A stretch of DNA of 64,000 nt, taken from positions 1,736,001 through 1,800,000 of the forward strand of contig NC_017045.1 in NCBI RefSeq assembly GCF_000252855.1, read 5' to 3'. The DNA is from Riemerella anatipestifer ATCC 11845 = DSM 15868. Lineage in GTDB: Bacteria; Bacteroidota; Bacteroidia; Flavobacteriales; Weeksellaceae. Below the pieces are notes generated by a model that worked only from the letters and a program-made list of their open reading frames with translations, was not told the origin of the DNA and did not search any database. This document shows positions 16,381-24,549 of the stretch, piece after piece. Position 1 is the stretch's first letter. Each line of letters starts with the position of its first letter. The position numbers and the translations under genes were made by a program.

Positions 16381-17848
16381 TACTAGAACTTTCAGAAAGA
16401 ATAACGCCTTTCTTTTTAAGAATTTTAGGAGTAATAAAACCATAAAATGCCAAATAACTGAAGCATATCACAGGAATAATGTACGAGAAATGCGTATAAG
16501 TCATTCCTAAAATTCCGTTTGGAGAGGTAAGGTCATGGTCGCAAACCCACCCTTGTATCAGAGGGATAACACCACCTCCTAGAATCATCATTACCAAGAA
16601 CGAAGAGGCTTTACCAGTATTTTTACCAAGCCCTGCGATTGCCAAGTCAAAAATAGAAGGCCACATAATAGAGCAAAATAATCCACCTGAAATAAAGAAA
16701 TATTTGGCAATTTCTTTGTCTGGGTAAAATAAACCTAAAATCATCATTACTGCACCAGCTACGCCAAAAATCATTAGTGTTTTTCCAGCGTTTTTACCAC
16801 CTAGGAAACTCATAACGATAAAAATAAAAATCCAAATAGGGTAGACGTAAAATGCAGAAATATCTTTTCCACTTAGATGGTTAGCTCCTAAAATAATTCC
16901 GAATGCTATGAACGGAACAATAAATTTTAAAGCTAAATTAGTAGAAGACGAGGTATTGAAAACATTGATGCCTCCATTCCATCTTCCAATCATCAAGCTA
17001 CCCCAATAGAGCGATACAAAAGGAGCAATATTATGTTCTAAAACATTACCAAATTCTGCAGTGTGTAATAAAGCAGGTAAATTACTAATAATAGAAACCT
17101 CAACACCTACATAAATGAAAATGGCAAGCATTCCTAATAGGAGTTGCGGATAACTAAAGATATTGAAAGAGGAATCTTTATTTGTATTATCTACTTCATC
17201 TGAAGTGAGGTCTTTAGAAGGGTCTTCTATTTTAGAAAATAGCATAAATACTGCCACGAGTATAAAGGCAATTCCAAGTATGATAAACGGTAATTTAACA
17301 TCGTTGAGGTTTAGGTTAGTATCTCCGTTGCCTCCCGTTCCAAAAAGAGCTAATCCTAACAAAATAGGACCGATGGTAGTTCCCAAAGAGTTGATGCCTC
17401 CTGCTAAGGTTAGTCTGTGAGCACCAGTTTCGGGGCTTCCCATTTTAATAGCGAGAGGATTGGCAACAATCTGTTGAACAGAAAATCCTAATCCTACAAT
17501 AAACAAAGCTGTTAAAAAGAACCCAAAACTATGATTACTAGCTGCTGGTACAAACAAAAAGGCACCAATAGCAGAAATTACCAACCCGAAGGCTAAGGTC
17601 TTTTTATAACCAAATTTTTGCAGAATATCACTAAACAAAGAAATGATGAAAAATATAACCGAACCTATGAAATAAGCAGCATAGAATGCCCACGCGACTA
17701 GTTGAGACTGCACCTGAGAAAGAGTAAAACTCTTCTTAAAAACAGGAATAAGATTATCGTTACTTGCGGCTACAAATCCCCAAAAGAAGAATACAATAAT
17801 TAGGGATATAAATTGAGACCATTTGGTTTGTGCTGTATTTTGTTCCAT
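16370..17848 (-). CDS. FHS-family sugar:proton symporter (FucP/GlcP-like)
   Basis: A 12-helix major-facilitator protein of 492 residues. FFFWGFVAASNDNLIPVFKK is the hallmark N-terminus of the fucose-galactose-glucose (FHS) subfamily; LVAWAFYAAYFIGS and GLGFSVQQIVANPLAIKMGS follow. Such carriers import L-fucose, glucose or galactose with protons. The substrate cannot be fixed here. It is transcribed after the plsC-like gene with 41 bases between and overlaps the DUF3810 gene downstream. Confidence 0.9.
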   Translation of the reverse strand: MEQNTAQTKWSQFISLIIVFFFWGFVAASNDNLIPVFKKSFTLSQVQSQLVAWAFYAAYFIGSVIFFIISLFSDILQKFGYKKTLAFGLVISAIGAFLFVPAASNHSFGFFLTALFIVGLGFSVQQIVANPLAIKMGSPETGAHRLTLAGGINSLGTTIGPILLGLALFGTGGNGDTNLNLNDVKLPFIILGIAFILVAVFMLFSKIEDPSKDLTSDEVDNTNKDSSFNIFSYPQLLLGMLAIFIYVGVEVSIISNLPALLHTAEFGNVLEHNIAPFVSLYWGSLMIGRWNGGINVFNTSSSTNLALKFIVPFIAFGIILGANHLSGKDISAFYVYPIWIFIFIVMSFLGGKNAGKTLMIFGVAGAVMMILGLFYPDKEIAKYFFISGGLFCSIMWPSIFDLAIAGLGKNTGKASSFLVMMILGGGVIPLIQGWVCDHDLTSPNGILGMTYTHFSYIIPVICFSYLAFYGFITPKILKKKGVILSESSSNAH

Positions 17849-17889
17849 TGTTAAAAATTATAAGAGCAAAGATAATTTATTATTTTATA

Positions 17890-18621
17890 TTATAGAGTGT
17901 TTTCTTCTAGTGTGTTTTTGATAAGTTGATGTGCCTTTACTTTAAGTTCCTCTACATTATAGGTTATAGGATTATCAACAATCTCATTCAAGAATACTTT
18001 TATTTTACCAGGATAACCTTTAGAATTATCAAAAGGGAACATTTCCTTAAGCCCGATGAACGTAAATATAGCTAGTGGCATACTATGTTCCACCGCTAGG
18101 GAGAAGGCTCCGTTCTTAAAATCGTCTAGAATAATGCTTGTGTCATCAGGAACGCCACCTTCAGGGAAAATCACCATATTTTGTCCACTTCTCATTCTTT
18201 CGGCAGACCTTGTGTACACTTCGGCTCTGCTTTTCGGGCTGTTTCTGTCCACCATCACCGCTACTCTCTTGTAAATAGTTCCGAAAATGGGGATTTTTAC
18301 CAACTCTTTTTTTCCTACAAAACAAATAGGGTGATTAGGTAATAAGATAACCATCAGCATAACATCAATCACAGAAGTATGGTTGGCAATCACGATGTAT
18401 TGTGTGTTAGGATTAAGACTTTTTGAAGTTTTTTTAATCAACTCGTATCTAAAGCCCATACCATAGAATACGCCTAACGCCCAAAGTCTAATAAAAAAAT
18501 AACAAATTTTGTAGTGCCCCTTTCTAAATGAAAAAAGATAAACCCAAGGTCCTAGTATTAGCACTAGAACAATGTTTAGTATCACAAACCATAAACGCCA
18601 TAGATAAACCAGTGCCACCAT
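17890..18621 (-). CDS. 1-acyl-sn-glycerol-3-phosphate acyltransferase (PlsC family)
   Basis: Membrane-associated acyltransferase that would convert lysophosphatidic acid to phosphatidic acid in phospholipid synthesis. It has one N-terminal hydrophobic region (about 5-30), the catalytic NHxxxxD box (NHTSVID, His81 and Asp86), and the glycerol-phosphate-binding FPEGGVPD near residue 150. The usual FPEGT form is altered here to FPEGG, which occurs in flavobacterial members. The length, 243 residues, is normal. It lies 13 bases after a GtrA-family gene, forming a two-gene lipid/envelope unit. Confidence 0.9.
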   Translation of the reverse strand: MVALVYLWRLWFVILNIVLVLILGPWVYLFSFRKGHYKICYFFIRLWALGVFYGMGFRYELIKKTSKSLNPNTQYIVIANHTSVIDVMLMVILLPNHPICFVGKKELVKIPIFGTIYKRVAVMVDRNSPKSRAEVYTRSAERMRSGQNMVIFPEGGVPDDTSIILDDFKNGAFSLAVEHSMPLAIFTFIGLKEMFPFDNSKGYPGKIKVFLNEIVDNPITYNVEELKVKAHQLIKNTLEENTL

Positions 18622-18634
18622 AATTTTGAAAATT

Positions 18635-19093
18635 TTATCCGTTGAATACCACTCGTTTTTTTACACTATAGTTGAGTATAGATACTAGAGCGATAGCTGA
18701 TACTTTGCTGAGTATTTCTCGGCTGAAAGTGAAAAACCATATTTTAAGATAACTTTCAAAAACCCACCAAAAGAAAACTTGGAAGAATATAAGACTCAAA
18801 AAAGTAGAAAAAACAGAGACCCCCATAAAGTAAGCAAATTCTCTCTTTTTAGAATGTTTTCCCCTCTGAAATACAAACCATATACTCAAGAAATAGTTGG
18901 TAATAATACCACTACTGGTAGATAAAATATTACTCAACGGGTAATGTACTCCCATCAAATCTACCTCCATAGGAAGCCATTGAGGAATAAAGATACTAAA
19001 CAATTTAAAAGAACCTATCTCTACTATAGCACTCAAACCACCTGCTATAATAAAGAATAGAATTTGTTTTTGTTTCAGTAGATGCTGTTTCAT
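18635..19093 (-). CDS. GtrA-family membrane protein
   Basis: A 152-residue protein with four predicted membrane helices. FFIIAGGLSAIVEIGSFKLF and a later TNYFLSIWFVFQ correspond to the GtrA/DPMS domain, which in other bacteria helps flip or position polyprenyl-linked sugars. No GtrB partner is adjacent. It is the first gene of the minus-strand group that continues with PlsC and the sugar symporter; a TAAATTTG element lies seven bases before its ATG. Confidence 0.88.
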   Translation of the reverse strand: MKQHLLKQKQILFFIIAGGLSAIVEIGSFKLFSIFIPQWLPMEVDLMGVHYPLSNILSTSSGIITNYFLSIWFVFQRGKHSKKREFAYFMGVSVFSTFLSLIFFQVFFWWVFESYLKIWFFTFSREILSKVSAIALVSILNYSVKKRVVFNG

Positions 19094-19100
19094 AAAGTGG

Positions 19101-19108
19101 CAAATTTA
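19101..19108 (-). promoter_or_regulatory. -7 element for the gtrA-plsC group
   Basis: Minus-strand TAAATTTG; a TTTTA at 19129-19133 about 20 bases upstream could be the -33 element. The implied leader is very short. Confidence 0.4.
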
Positions 19109-19210
19109 ACTTTAATAATTTAAAGATGTAAAATATCCAGTGGAGTTTTTTTATAAAATGTAACAAAATATAGATGCTTTGCGACTTATTGTGTTATTAA
19201 AATAAAAACT

Positions 19211-21343
19211 ATGAAAAAACAATTAATTCTGTTGTCTTTGGTGAGTTCATTGTGTGTGATGGCACAAGAAAAAGGTGGCTCAAAAGAGAAAAGGATAGAA
19301 GAAGTTACCATCACCAAAACCAAAAAGGCGGTAGAACAAAAAGCAGATAGAACGATTTTTGACTTTTCGGAACAGCCTCAACTTAATTCAGGGACAGCTT
19401 TAGATGGGATAAAAAAACTGCCAGGGCTTGTGTCATCTGATGTGGCAGGTATGCTTTATCAAGGTAAGATGTTAGATGTATTTATGGACGGCAGACCGCT
19501 GAATATTTCCAGTAACGAACTGAATGCCTTTCTAGAAGGTATGCCAGCTAATTCTATAGACCGTATAGAGATTATCACACAACCAGGGGCAGAATTTCCT
19601 GCAACTTCTGGAGGAGCAATCCTTAATATTATCACTTCCAAAACGGCTAAAAATTACCTTACAGCTACTTATTCTGGCAATTACTCTTTTACCAATGAAG
19701 AAAAAGTACGCAGCCGAACTAATAACTCCGTTTTACTTAACGCTAAAAATAAATGGTTTGGTTGGCAGCTTAATGTGGGGCAAAATTACAGAGAATCTCT
19801 ACTTAGAGGGAATACCGATAATATTACCTCTGTATTTACCGACCGATGGGGGCGTGGTTCTTTTATTAAAGCGGCAATGACTCTGGATATTGGTCAAGAC
19901 AGATTATTGTTAAACTACGACCTTAACCATAATAACAATGATGCTAGAACAAATAGTAGTGGTATTATTTTAGGAGTGCCTTACGAAAGATTAGACGAAA
20001 CCAATTCATTGGGAGATAGACACGAGTTTATCGCCACTTATCAGAAGAAATTCGATGATAAAAATAAAAAATTAGATTTTAAATTTTCATTCAATAAGAA
20101 TGATAACAAATTCCAGCAGGAAAATCAAATATTTAACGGCGTTGGAAGAAGTGAATTGACATTAGACAATCTATCAGATGCCAGAATTTCTACTTTTAAG
20201 GTAGATTACTCTCAACCGATAAATATTTTAGATGAAGGTAAAATCAGTTTTGGTGGGTTGTACGAGAAGCTGAATTTTAATACCCAATCTGGAGGTATTA
20301 CTAATCTAGATTATCAAAGGCAAACCGCCTCGTCTTATGTAGAGTTACAAGCCACTTTAGGGAAATTTGATTTCATAGCAGGAACTCGTGCCGAAGATTA
20401 CGATATTTCAGGAGAGGCTTACAATGCAACTACAAAGTCTAATAAACAACTAATCCCTTTTAATCAGTTTAGGTTTTTCCCCAATGCAAGTGTGCAGTAC
20501 AACTTTGGTAAGCAGGTTTATTTTGCTTTAAACTATAACAAAAAAATTACGCTGCCTAGCATTTCTGCCCTTAACCCTAACAACAATACCTTTGCTAACG
20601 GAAACCTTTGGACGACGGGTAATCCCGAACTCCAACCGACGATTTTTGACAACTATGAAGCTAAACTTTCTGCGTTTGACTATGCCTTTATCGGCTATAA
20701 TGTAAGCGTGGCTAAAAATCAGCTCATTCAGATGATTATTCGTCAGGGAGATGTGATTGTTCATCGTCAGGATAATTTACCACAATTTAGAATCCACAAC
20801 TTTAATGTAGGGCTTCCGTTGCCGTTTATGCTATTCCATAAACCGTTAAGCGAGGTAATGAAGATGAATTTTAACCCAGACAAAATCAACTTTATGTACC
20901 TCTATGCGGGCTACCAAAAACACGAAATTCCAGAAGTGAAAACCAAAGGATTTTGGATTTTGAACCTAATGTCGCAGTTTATACTTCCGAAAGATATCAA
21001 GCTAGTAGCTAATTTTGGATACCTTACACCGAACGGAAACTACTACTATTTTGTAGCCGATAAACCGTTTATGAACACGCTAGACCTTACACTTTCCAAG
21101 AAGTTTATGCACGACCGTTTGAGTGTTTCGGTATTTGCTAATGATATTTTAAACGGACAAAGAATGCAGGTGCGTTCTCTAGCACAAACGCCCAATGTTG
21201 TACTCTTTAATAAGTGGGACAGCCGTAGCTTCGGACTTTCTATAAACTACAAAATCCCAACTAAAAACCGCCTAGCAAAAGAAACCCCTAACCTTTTGAA
21301 TAAGGATAAAAAAGAAGATACAGGGCTTATCCAAGGTCTTTAA
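19211..21343 (+). CDS. TonB-dependent-receptor-like outer membrane beta-barrel protein
   Basis: A 710-residue outer-membrane protein. Signal peptide 1-18, then a short periplasmic stretch with EEVTITKTKKAVEQKADRTI, the TonB-box and plug opening; the plug runs through LDGIKKLPGLVS...VFMDGRPL...SIDRIEIITQPGAEF...GGAILNIIT. From about residue 145 to the end come alternating strands of a large barrel. No N-terminal carboxypeptidase-like domain is present, as in the barrel family often annotated beside plug-only receptors. No partner lipoprotein or enzyme is adjacent, so the ligand is unknown. A strong terminator follows. Confidence 0.85.
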   Translation: MKKQLILLSLVSSLCVMAQEKGGSKEKRIEEVTITKTKKAVEQKADRTIFDFSEQPQLNSGTALDGIKKLPGLVSSDVAGMLYQGKMLDVFMDGRPLNISSNELNAFLEGMPANSIDRIEIITQPGAEFPATSGGAILNIITSKTAKNYLTATYSGNYSFTNEEKVRSRTNNSVLLNAKNKWFGWQLNVGQNYRESLLRGNTDNITSVFTDRWGRGSFIKAAMTLDIGQDRLLLNYDLNHNNNDARTNSSGIILGVPYERLDETNSLGDRHEFIATYQKKFDDKNKKLDFKFSFNKNDNKFQQENQIFNGVGRSELTLDNLSDARISTFKVDYSQPINILDEGKISFGGLYEKLNFNTQSGGITNLDYQRQTASSYVELQATLGKFDFIAGTRAEDYDISGEAYNATTKSNKQLIPFNQFRFFPNASVQYNFGKQVYFALNYNKKITLPSISALNPNNNTFANGNLWTTGNPELQPTIFDNYEAKLSAFDYAFIGYNVSVAKNQLIQMIIRQGDVIVHRQDNLPQFRIHNFNVGLPLPFMLFHKPLSEVMKMNFNPDKINFMYLYAGYQKHEIPEVKTKGFWILNLMSQFILPKDIKLVANFGYLTPNGNYYYFVADKPFMNTLDLTLSKKFMHDRLSVSVFANDILNGQRMQVRSLAQTPNVVLFNKWDSRSFGLSINYKIPTKNRLAKETPNLLNKDKKEDTGLIQGL

Positions 21344-21373
21344 AAACTAAGATTATGGATACTTTTAAAGGAA

Positions 21374-21397
21374 AAAAGGAGCATTTTTGCTCCTTTT
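21374..21397 (+). terminator. Intrinsic terminator after the outer-membrane receptor
   Basis: Perfect nine-base arms AAAAGGAGC (21374-21382) and GCTCCTTTT (21389-21397) with loop ATTTTT. Confidence 0.88.
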
Positions 21398-21520
21398 AAT
21401 GTTTATTATTTATTATATTAGCCACGCCTTATCTCCATTAAGGCAAAGTATAAAAAAGTAAAAGCTGGTGGCAAACAGCGAAAGACCCCATCAGTCATTA
21501 ACCTAAAAATCTAATGAATT

Positions 21521-22009
21521 ATGAGTTTAAGTAACTTAAGAAACAGCCATCTAAGCGAAGACAAAGTAGCTAAGGTGGTAGAAGCATTAGCCAAACTAGA
21601 GGCAGAACTGGCAGAAGTAAATGTAAATCTAACCTCGGAAGACCGCAAGAGGTACGGTAGCATCAATGAGCAAAACAAGCTCTTCGTTAATCGAGTGAAT
21701 GATTTTCACAAAAGTATGCCTAGCTTACAGACACCACAGGTAGATTGGGCAGAGTTTGATAAAGACTTTAGCAGCCGTACCCATCTCACCAACATTATAG
21801 ACAGGCTAGAAACGCTGCTACAAAACCTTAAAAATGCCAGAACTCTCCATGATTATGATAACTATCAAGACGCCTTGGTAGATTATGCCTATACCAATTT
21901 TATGGTAGGGACTTCGGCGCCAGGCTACGAAGCCAAGCAGAGAGAGCTGGCACAGTTTTTCGCTAGTCGTGGCAGAAGGGCAGACAAAGCTGCGGCTCCT
22001 AAAGAATAA
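21521..22009 (+). CDS. Unrecognised helical protein at the edge of the accessory island
   Basis: A 162-residue protein that I cannot assign. It is almost all alpha-helical, with no signal peptide or membrane segment: a first pair of helices (about 9-45, KVVEALAKLEAELAEVN), two further helices around residues 85-125, and a disordered Ala/Lys tail (RADKAAAPKE). Its base composition is clearly richer in G+C than most neighbours. It has its own hairpin terminator 21 bases downstream and lies between an outer-membrane receptor and a degenerate repeat region next to restriction-modification genes. The frame is convincing as a gene, but the function is open. Confidence 0.7.
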   Translation: MSLSNLRNSHLSEDKVAKVVEALAKLEAELAEVNVNLTSEDRKRYGSINEQNKLFVNRVNDFHKSMPSLQTPQVDWAEFDKDFSSRTHLTNIIDRLETLLQNLKNARTLHDYDNYQDALVDYAYTNFMVGTSAPGYEAKQRELAQFFASRGRRADKAAAPKE

Positions 22010-22029
22010 TTTTGAGTTCCTAAAAAATC

Positions 22030-22068
22030 AAGTCAGCCTCGTAATTAGCGAGGCTGACTTGGTTTTTT
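22030..22068 (+). terminator. Strong intrinsic terminator
   Basis: Perfect 12-base arms AAGTCAGCCTCG (22030-22041) and CGAGGCTGACTT (22049-22060), loop TAATTAG, then GGTTTTTT. The T tract is the start of the first 21-bp repeat unit. Confidence 0.93.
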
Positions 22069-22207
22069 GGAAAGTGTACGGGGTCTTTAGCCTACTAGAG
22101 TTGGTTTTTTAGAAAGTTGTGTTGGTTTTTTAGGAAGTGTACGAGGTCTTTAGCCTACTAGAGTTGGTCTTTTAGAAAGTTGTGTTGGTTTTTTAGGAAG
22201 TGTACGA
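22061..22207. repeat. Seven-unit 21-bp tandem repeat with a 63-bp higher order
   Basis: Seven consecutive 21-bp units begin at 22061, 22082, 22103, 22124, 22145, 22166 and 22187, all opening GGTYTTT. The unit at 22082 is identical to that at 22145, the one at 22124 to that at 22187, and those at 22103 and 22166 differ by one base; so the order is a 63-bp block used twice plus a leading unit. The period equals seven codons. On the minus strand most units read as Pro/Lys heptads such as PRTLPKK and PTQLSKK, but stop codons recur at the same place in each block. Confidence 0.9.
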
Positions 22208-22440
22208 GGTTAAAGACCCAGAGGAGTACGTTACGAACCCCAATTTTGCCGTTATCTACGAAGAGTTTTAGCTCAACCACCAAGTCCACTTCTACTAAGA
22301 CCCCGCCGAGAGCCTCAATAAGCCCTTGGGCTTACCCCACCTTCCCCTAGCATCAAAGCCCGTTTTGGGGGTGATAGGCGAGAGTGGGCTTCCCTTTTGG
22401 ATTTTTCGGGGCGAAAGTGTAAGGTAAATGATTGTTGATA
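22208..22440. other. GC-rich non-coding stretch with decayed-gene look
   Basis: This stretch is markedly richer in G+C than the genome around it and carries no convincing gene. On the plus strand a short frame, ending at a stop at 22269-22271, reads DPEEYVTNPNFAVIYEEF directly after the tandem repeat and looks like the end of a lost protein gene. A TAAGCCC/GGGCTTA palindrome lies at 22319-22334. A 75-residue minus-strand frame (22295-22522) covers the rest but begins inside the restriction gene, so I do not call it. Confidence 0.5.
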
Positions 22441-22450
22441 AGCCTAAACC

Positions 22451-22480
22451 TTTCCTATAAAAGATAAATTTGTATTTTTG
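22451..22480 (+). promoter_or_regulatory. Promoter of the EcoRI-type system
   Basis: TTTC (22451-22454), 18-base spacer, TATTTTTG (22473-22480), 24 bases before the ATG. It is a Bacteroidetes-type promoter, so the cassette is equipped for expression in this host group. Confidence 0.65.
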
Positions 22481-22504
22481 TAGAACATAACAAATAAAAT
22501 AATA

Positions 22505-23341
22505 ATGGCTAAGAAGAACCAATCAACAAGATTGACAGTTCAACATAAAAAGTCTCAAGGAGTAGTTGGTATTTTTGGTGAAAAAGCAAAATTACACGAT
22601 TTAACACTTGGTGAAATATCGCATCTCGTGATTAAGCAACTTGAAGAAGAATACCCACAGCTAACATTTCAATATAAAACAAGCATACGAAAAGAAGAAA
22701 TAAACAAGGCGTTAAGAAAAATTGATGGAGAGCTAGGACAGACCCTCTTTGTTCCAAATTCAAGCGTTAAACCCGATGGAGGAATAATTGAAGTGAAAGA
22801 TGATAATGGCAATTGGAGGATAATTTTAGTGTCAGAAGCTAAACATCAGGGTAAAGATATAGAAAATATTAGGAAAGGAAGGTTGGTTGGTAAGGCTAAT
22901 AATCAGGATTTGATGGCGGCAGGAAATGCGATAGAAAGATCGCATAAGAATATATCAGAAATAGCCAATTTTATGCTTTTAGAATCTCATTTTCCTTATG
23001 TTTTGTTTTTAGAAGGCTCTAATTTTTTAACAGAAACTGTGTCAATTGAAAGACCAGATGGAAGAATAGTAAGACTTGAATACAATTCAGGGATATTAAA
23101 CAGATTGGATAGGCTAACTGCTGCAAATTACGGAATGCCTATTAACACCAATTTGTGTGTAAATAAATTTATTAAACACAGGGATAAAACAATTATGCTC
23201 CAAGCAACATCTATTTATACACAAGGAAAAGGAGAAAAGTGGGATAATAAGGAGATGTTTGATATTATGCTTACAATTTCAAAAACCTCTCTTAAGGTAT
23301 TAGGGAGCGATTTATTTAATCAAATTACCAAAAATAAATAA
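22505..23341 (+). CDS. EcoRI-family type II restriction endonuclease
   Basis: A 278-residue homologue of R.EcoRI, collinear over its whole length. All key positions fall at EcoRI numbers: catalytic Asp91 (KPDGG), Glu111 and Lys113 (SEAKHQGKD), and DNA-contacting Glu144, Arg145 and Arg200 in DLMAAGNAIERSHKNISEIA and SGILNRLDRL. Recognition of GAATTC with cutting after G is therefore predicted. The known isoschizomer RsrI shows the family spreads between phyla. The methylase gene follows 10 bases later in the same order as on the E. coli plasmid. No control-protein gene is present. A Bacteroidetes promoter precedes it and odd, GC-rich DNA flanks it, indicating acquisition. Confidence 0.96.
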   Translation: MAKKNQSTRLTVQHKKSQGVVGIFGEKAKLHDLTLGEISHLVIKQLEEEYPQLTFQYKTSIRKEEINKALRKIDGELGQTLFVPNSSVKPDGGIIEVKDDNGNWRIILVSEAKHQGKDIENIRKGRLVGKANNQDLMAAGNAIERSHKNISEIANFMLLESHFPYVLFLEGSNFLTETVSIERPDGRIVRLEYNSGILNRLDRLTAANYGMPINTNLCVNKFIKHRDKTIMLQATSIYTQGKGEKWDNKEMFDIMLTISKTSLKVLGSDLFNQITKNK

Positions 23342-23351
23342 GCAAAGAATA

Positions 23352-24371
23352 GTGGCAAGAAACGCAACAAATAAATTATTACAAAAAGCAAAAAAATCTA
23401 AAAGTGATGAGTTTTATACACAGCTTTGTGATATAGAAAGTGAATTACAACATTACAAAAGCCATTTTCAAGATAAAGTGGTTTATTGTAATTGTGATGA
23501 CCCAAGAGTAAGTAATTTCTACAAATACTTTGCTTCAAACTTTAAAGAATTAGGACTTAGAAGATTGATAACGGCCTGCTACCAGAGGCAAGAAACAGAT
23601 TTGTTTAGCGCAACCAATGTGAGGAATGGATTTTTCTTTGAATATTTAGGACAGAATAAACCAATTGAAGTAAAATCATTTAAGGGAGATGGTGACTTTC
23701 GTAGCTCTGAAAGTATAGAGTTATTAAAACAGGCTGATATTGTTGTTACTAATCCTCCTTTTTCCCTATTTAGAGAATTTGTGGAGCAATTGATTAAATA
23801 CAATAAAAAATTTCTAATTATTGGGAATATAAATGCCATCACTTATAAGGAAATATTTAAGTTAATTAAAGAAAATAAAGCTTGGCTAGGAATAAATCTT
23901 GGCAGAGGAATCTCTGGCTTTATTGTACCAGAACACTATGAATTATATGGTACAGAAGCTAGAATAGATGATTTTGGAAATAGAATCGTATCTCCAAATA
24001 ATTGTTTATGGTTAACTAATTTAGACAATTTTAAAAGACACGAAGATATTAAACTAACAAAAACGTATTTCGGGAATGAAAATAAATATCCAAAATATGA
24101 TAATTATGATGGTATCAATGTAGATAAAACAGAAGATATTCCTTTGGACTATGATGGGGGGATGGGAGTACCTATAACATTTTTACATAAGTTTAATCCA
24201 GAGCAATTCGAAATAATTAAATTTAGAAAAGGTAACAATGGAAAAGATTTATCAATAAATGGTAAATTCCCATATTTTAGGATACTTATTAGAAATAAAA
24301 AGGTTAAAAATATCGTACGAGTACAGAGGGAAAATCAGCCGTTAGCAAGTGTGTGGCTTAGCGGCAGGTAG
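23352..24371 (+). CDS. EcoRI-family adenine-N6 DNA methyltransferase
   Basis: The cognate methylase: transfers methyl from S-adenosylmethionine to the inner adenine of GAATTC, shielding host DNA. It starts at a GTG (VARNATNKLL, read as Met), aligned with the M.EcoRI start. Catalytic motif IV is NPPF at 134-137 (IVVTNPPFSLF); CNCDDPRVSNF and GDGDFRSSESIELLK are family blocks. M.EcoRI ends just after PYFRILIKNK; here the frame runs on for about 20 residues (NIVRVQRENQPLASVWLSGR) without family likeness, so the 3' end looks fused to other DNA. Activity is probably kept, since the extension lies past the conserved domain. Confidence 0.95.
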   Translation: MARNATNKLLQKAKKSKSDEFYTQLCDIESELQHYKSHFQDKVVYCNCDDPRVSNFYKYFASNFKELGLRRLITACYQRQETDLFSATNVRNGFFFEYLGQNKPIEVKSFKGDGDFRSSESIELLKQADIVVTNPPFSLFREFVEQLIKYNKKFLIIGNINAITYKEIFKLIKENKAWLGINLGRGISGFIVPEHYELYGTEARIDDFGNRIVSPNNCLWLTNLDNFKRHEDIKLTKTYFGNENKYPKYDNYDGINVDKTEDIPLDYDGGMGVPITFLHKFNPEQFEIIKFRKGNNGKDLSINGKFPYFRILIRNKKVKNIVRVQRENQPLASVWLSGR

Positions 24372-24444
24372 TTAGGTTGGGGCTTCTATCTCTTGTTTGA
24401 TTTTTGGAGTAGTAATTGATGGTTTTGTATCCCACCAATTTTTA

Positions 24445-24493
24445 TTACTAAGTTAAATATCAATTTATTCTGTTTGACAGAATTTCTTAGTAA
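24445..24493. repeat. Nested palindrome downstream of the restriction-modification pair
   Basis: Outer arms TTACTAAG (24445-24452) and CTTAGTAA (24486-24493) enclose ATTCTG (24467-24472) and CAGAAT (24478-24483) around TTTGA. No T tract follows, so it is not a plain terminator; it sits between the altered methylase end and the next chromosomal gene. The remainder of the 178-bp gap shows nothing else except a TAATTTAG -7-like element near 24521. Confidence 0.65.
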
Positions 24494-24549
24494 GGTTCAG
24501 TGCGTTTTAAAATATATTTCCTAATTTAGCCCGTCAATTTTATTATAAT

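Noticed and set aside
22295-22522. 75-residue minus-strand open frame next to the EcoRI-type gene
   Set aside because: It begins inside the restriction gene, covers that gene's promoter, and its predicted sequence resembles no protein; the stretch reads better as non-coding remnant.
22505-24371. Wider defence island around the restriction-modification pair
   Set aside because: I looked for further defence genes (helicases, nucleases, toxins, CRISPR repeats) on both sides and found only housekeeping genes and the one unrecognised gene at 21521.
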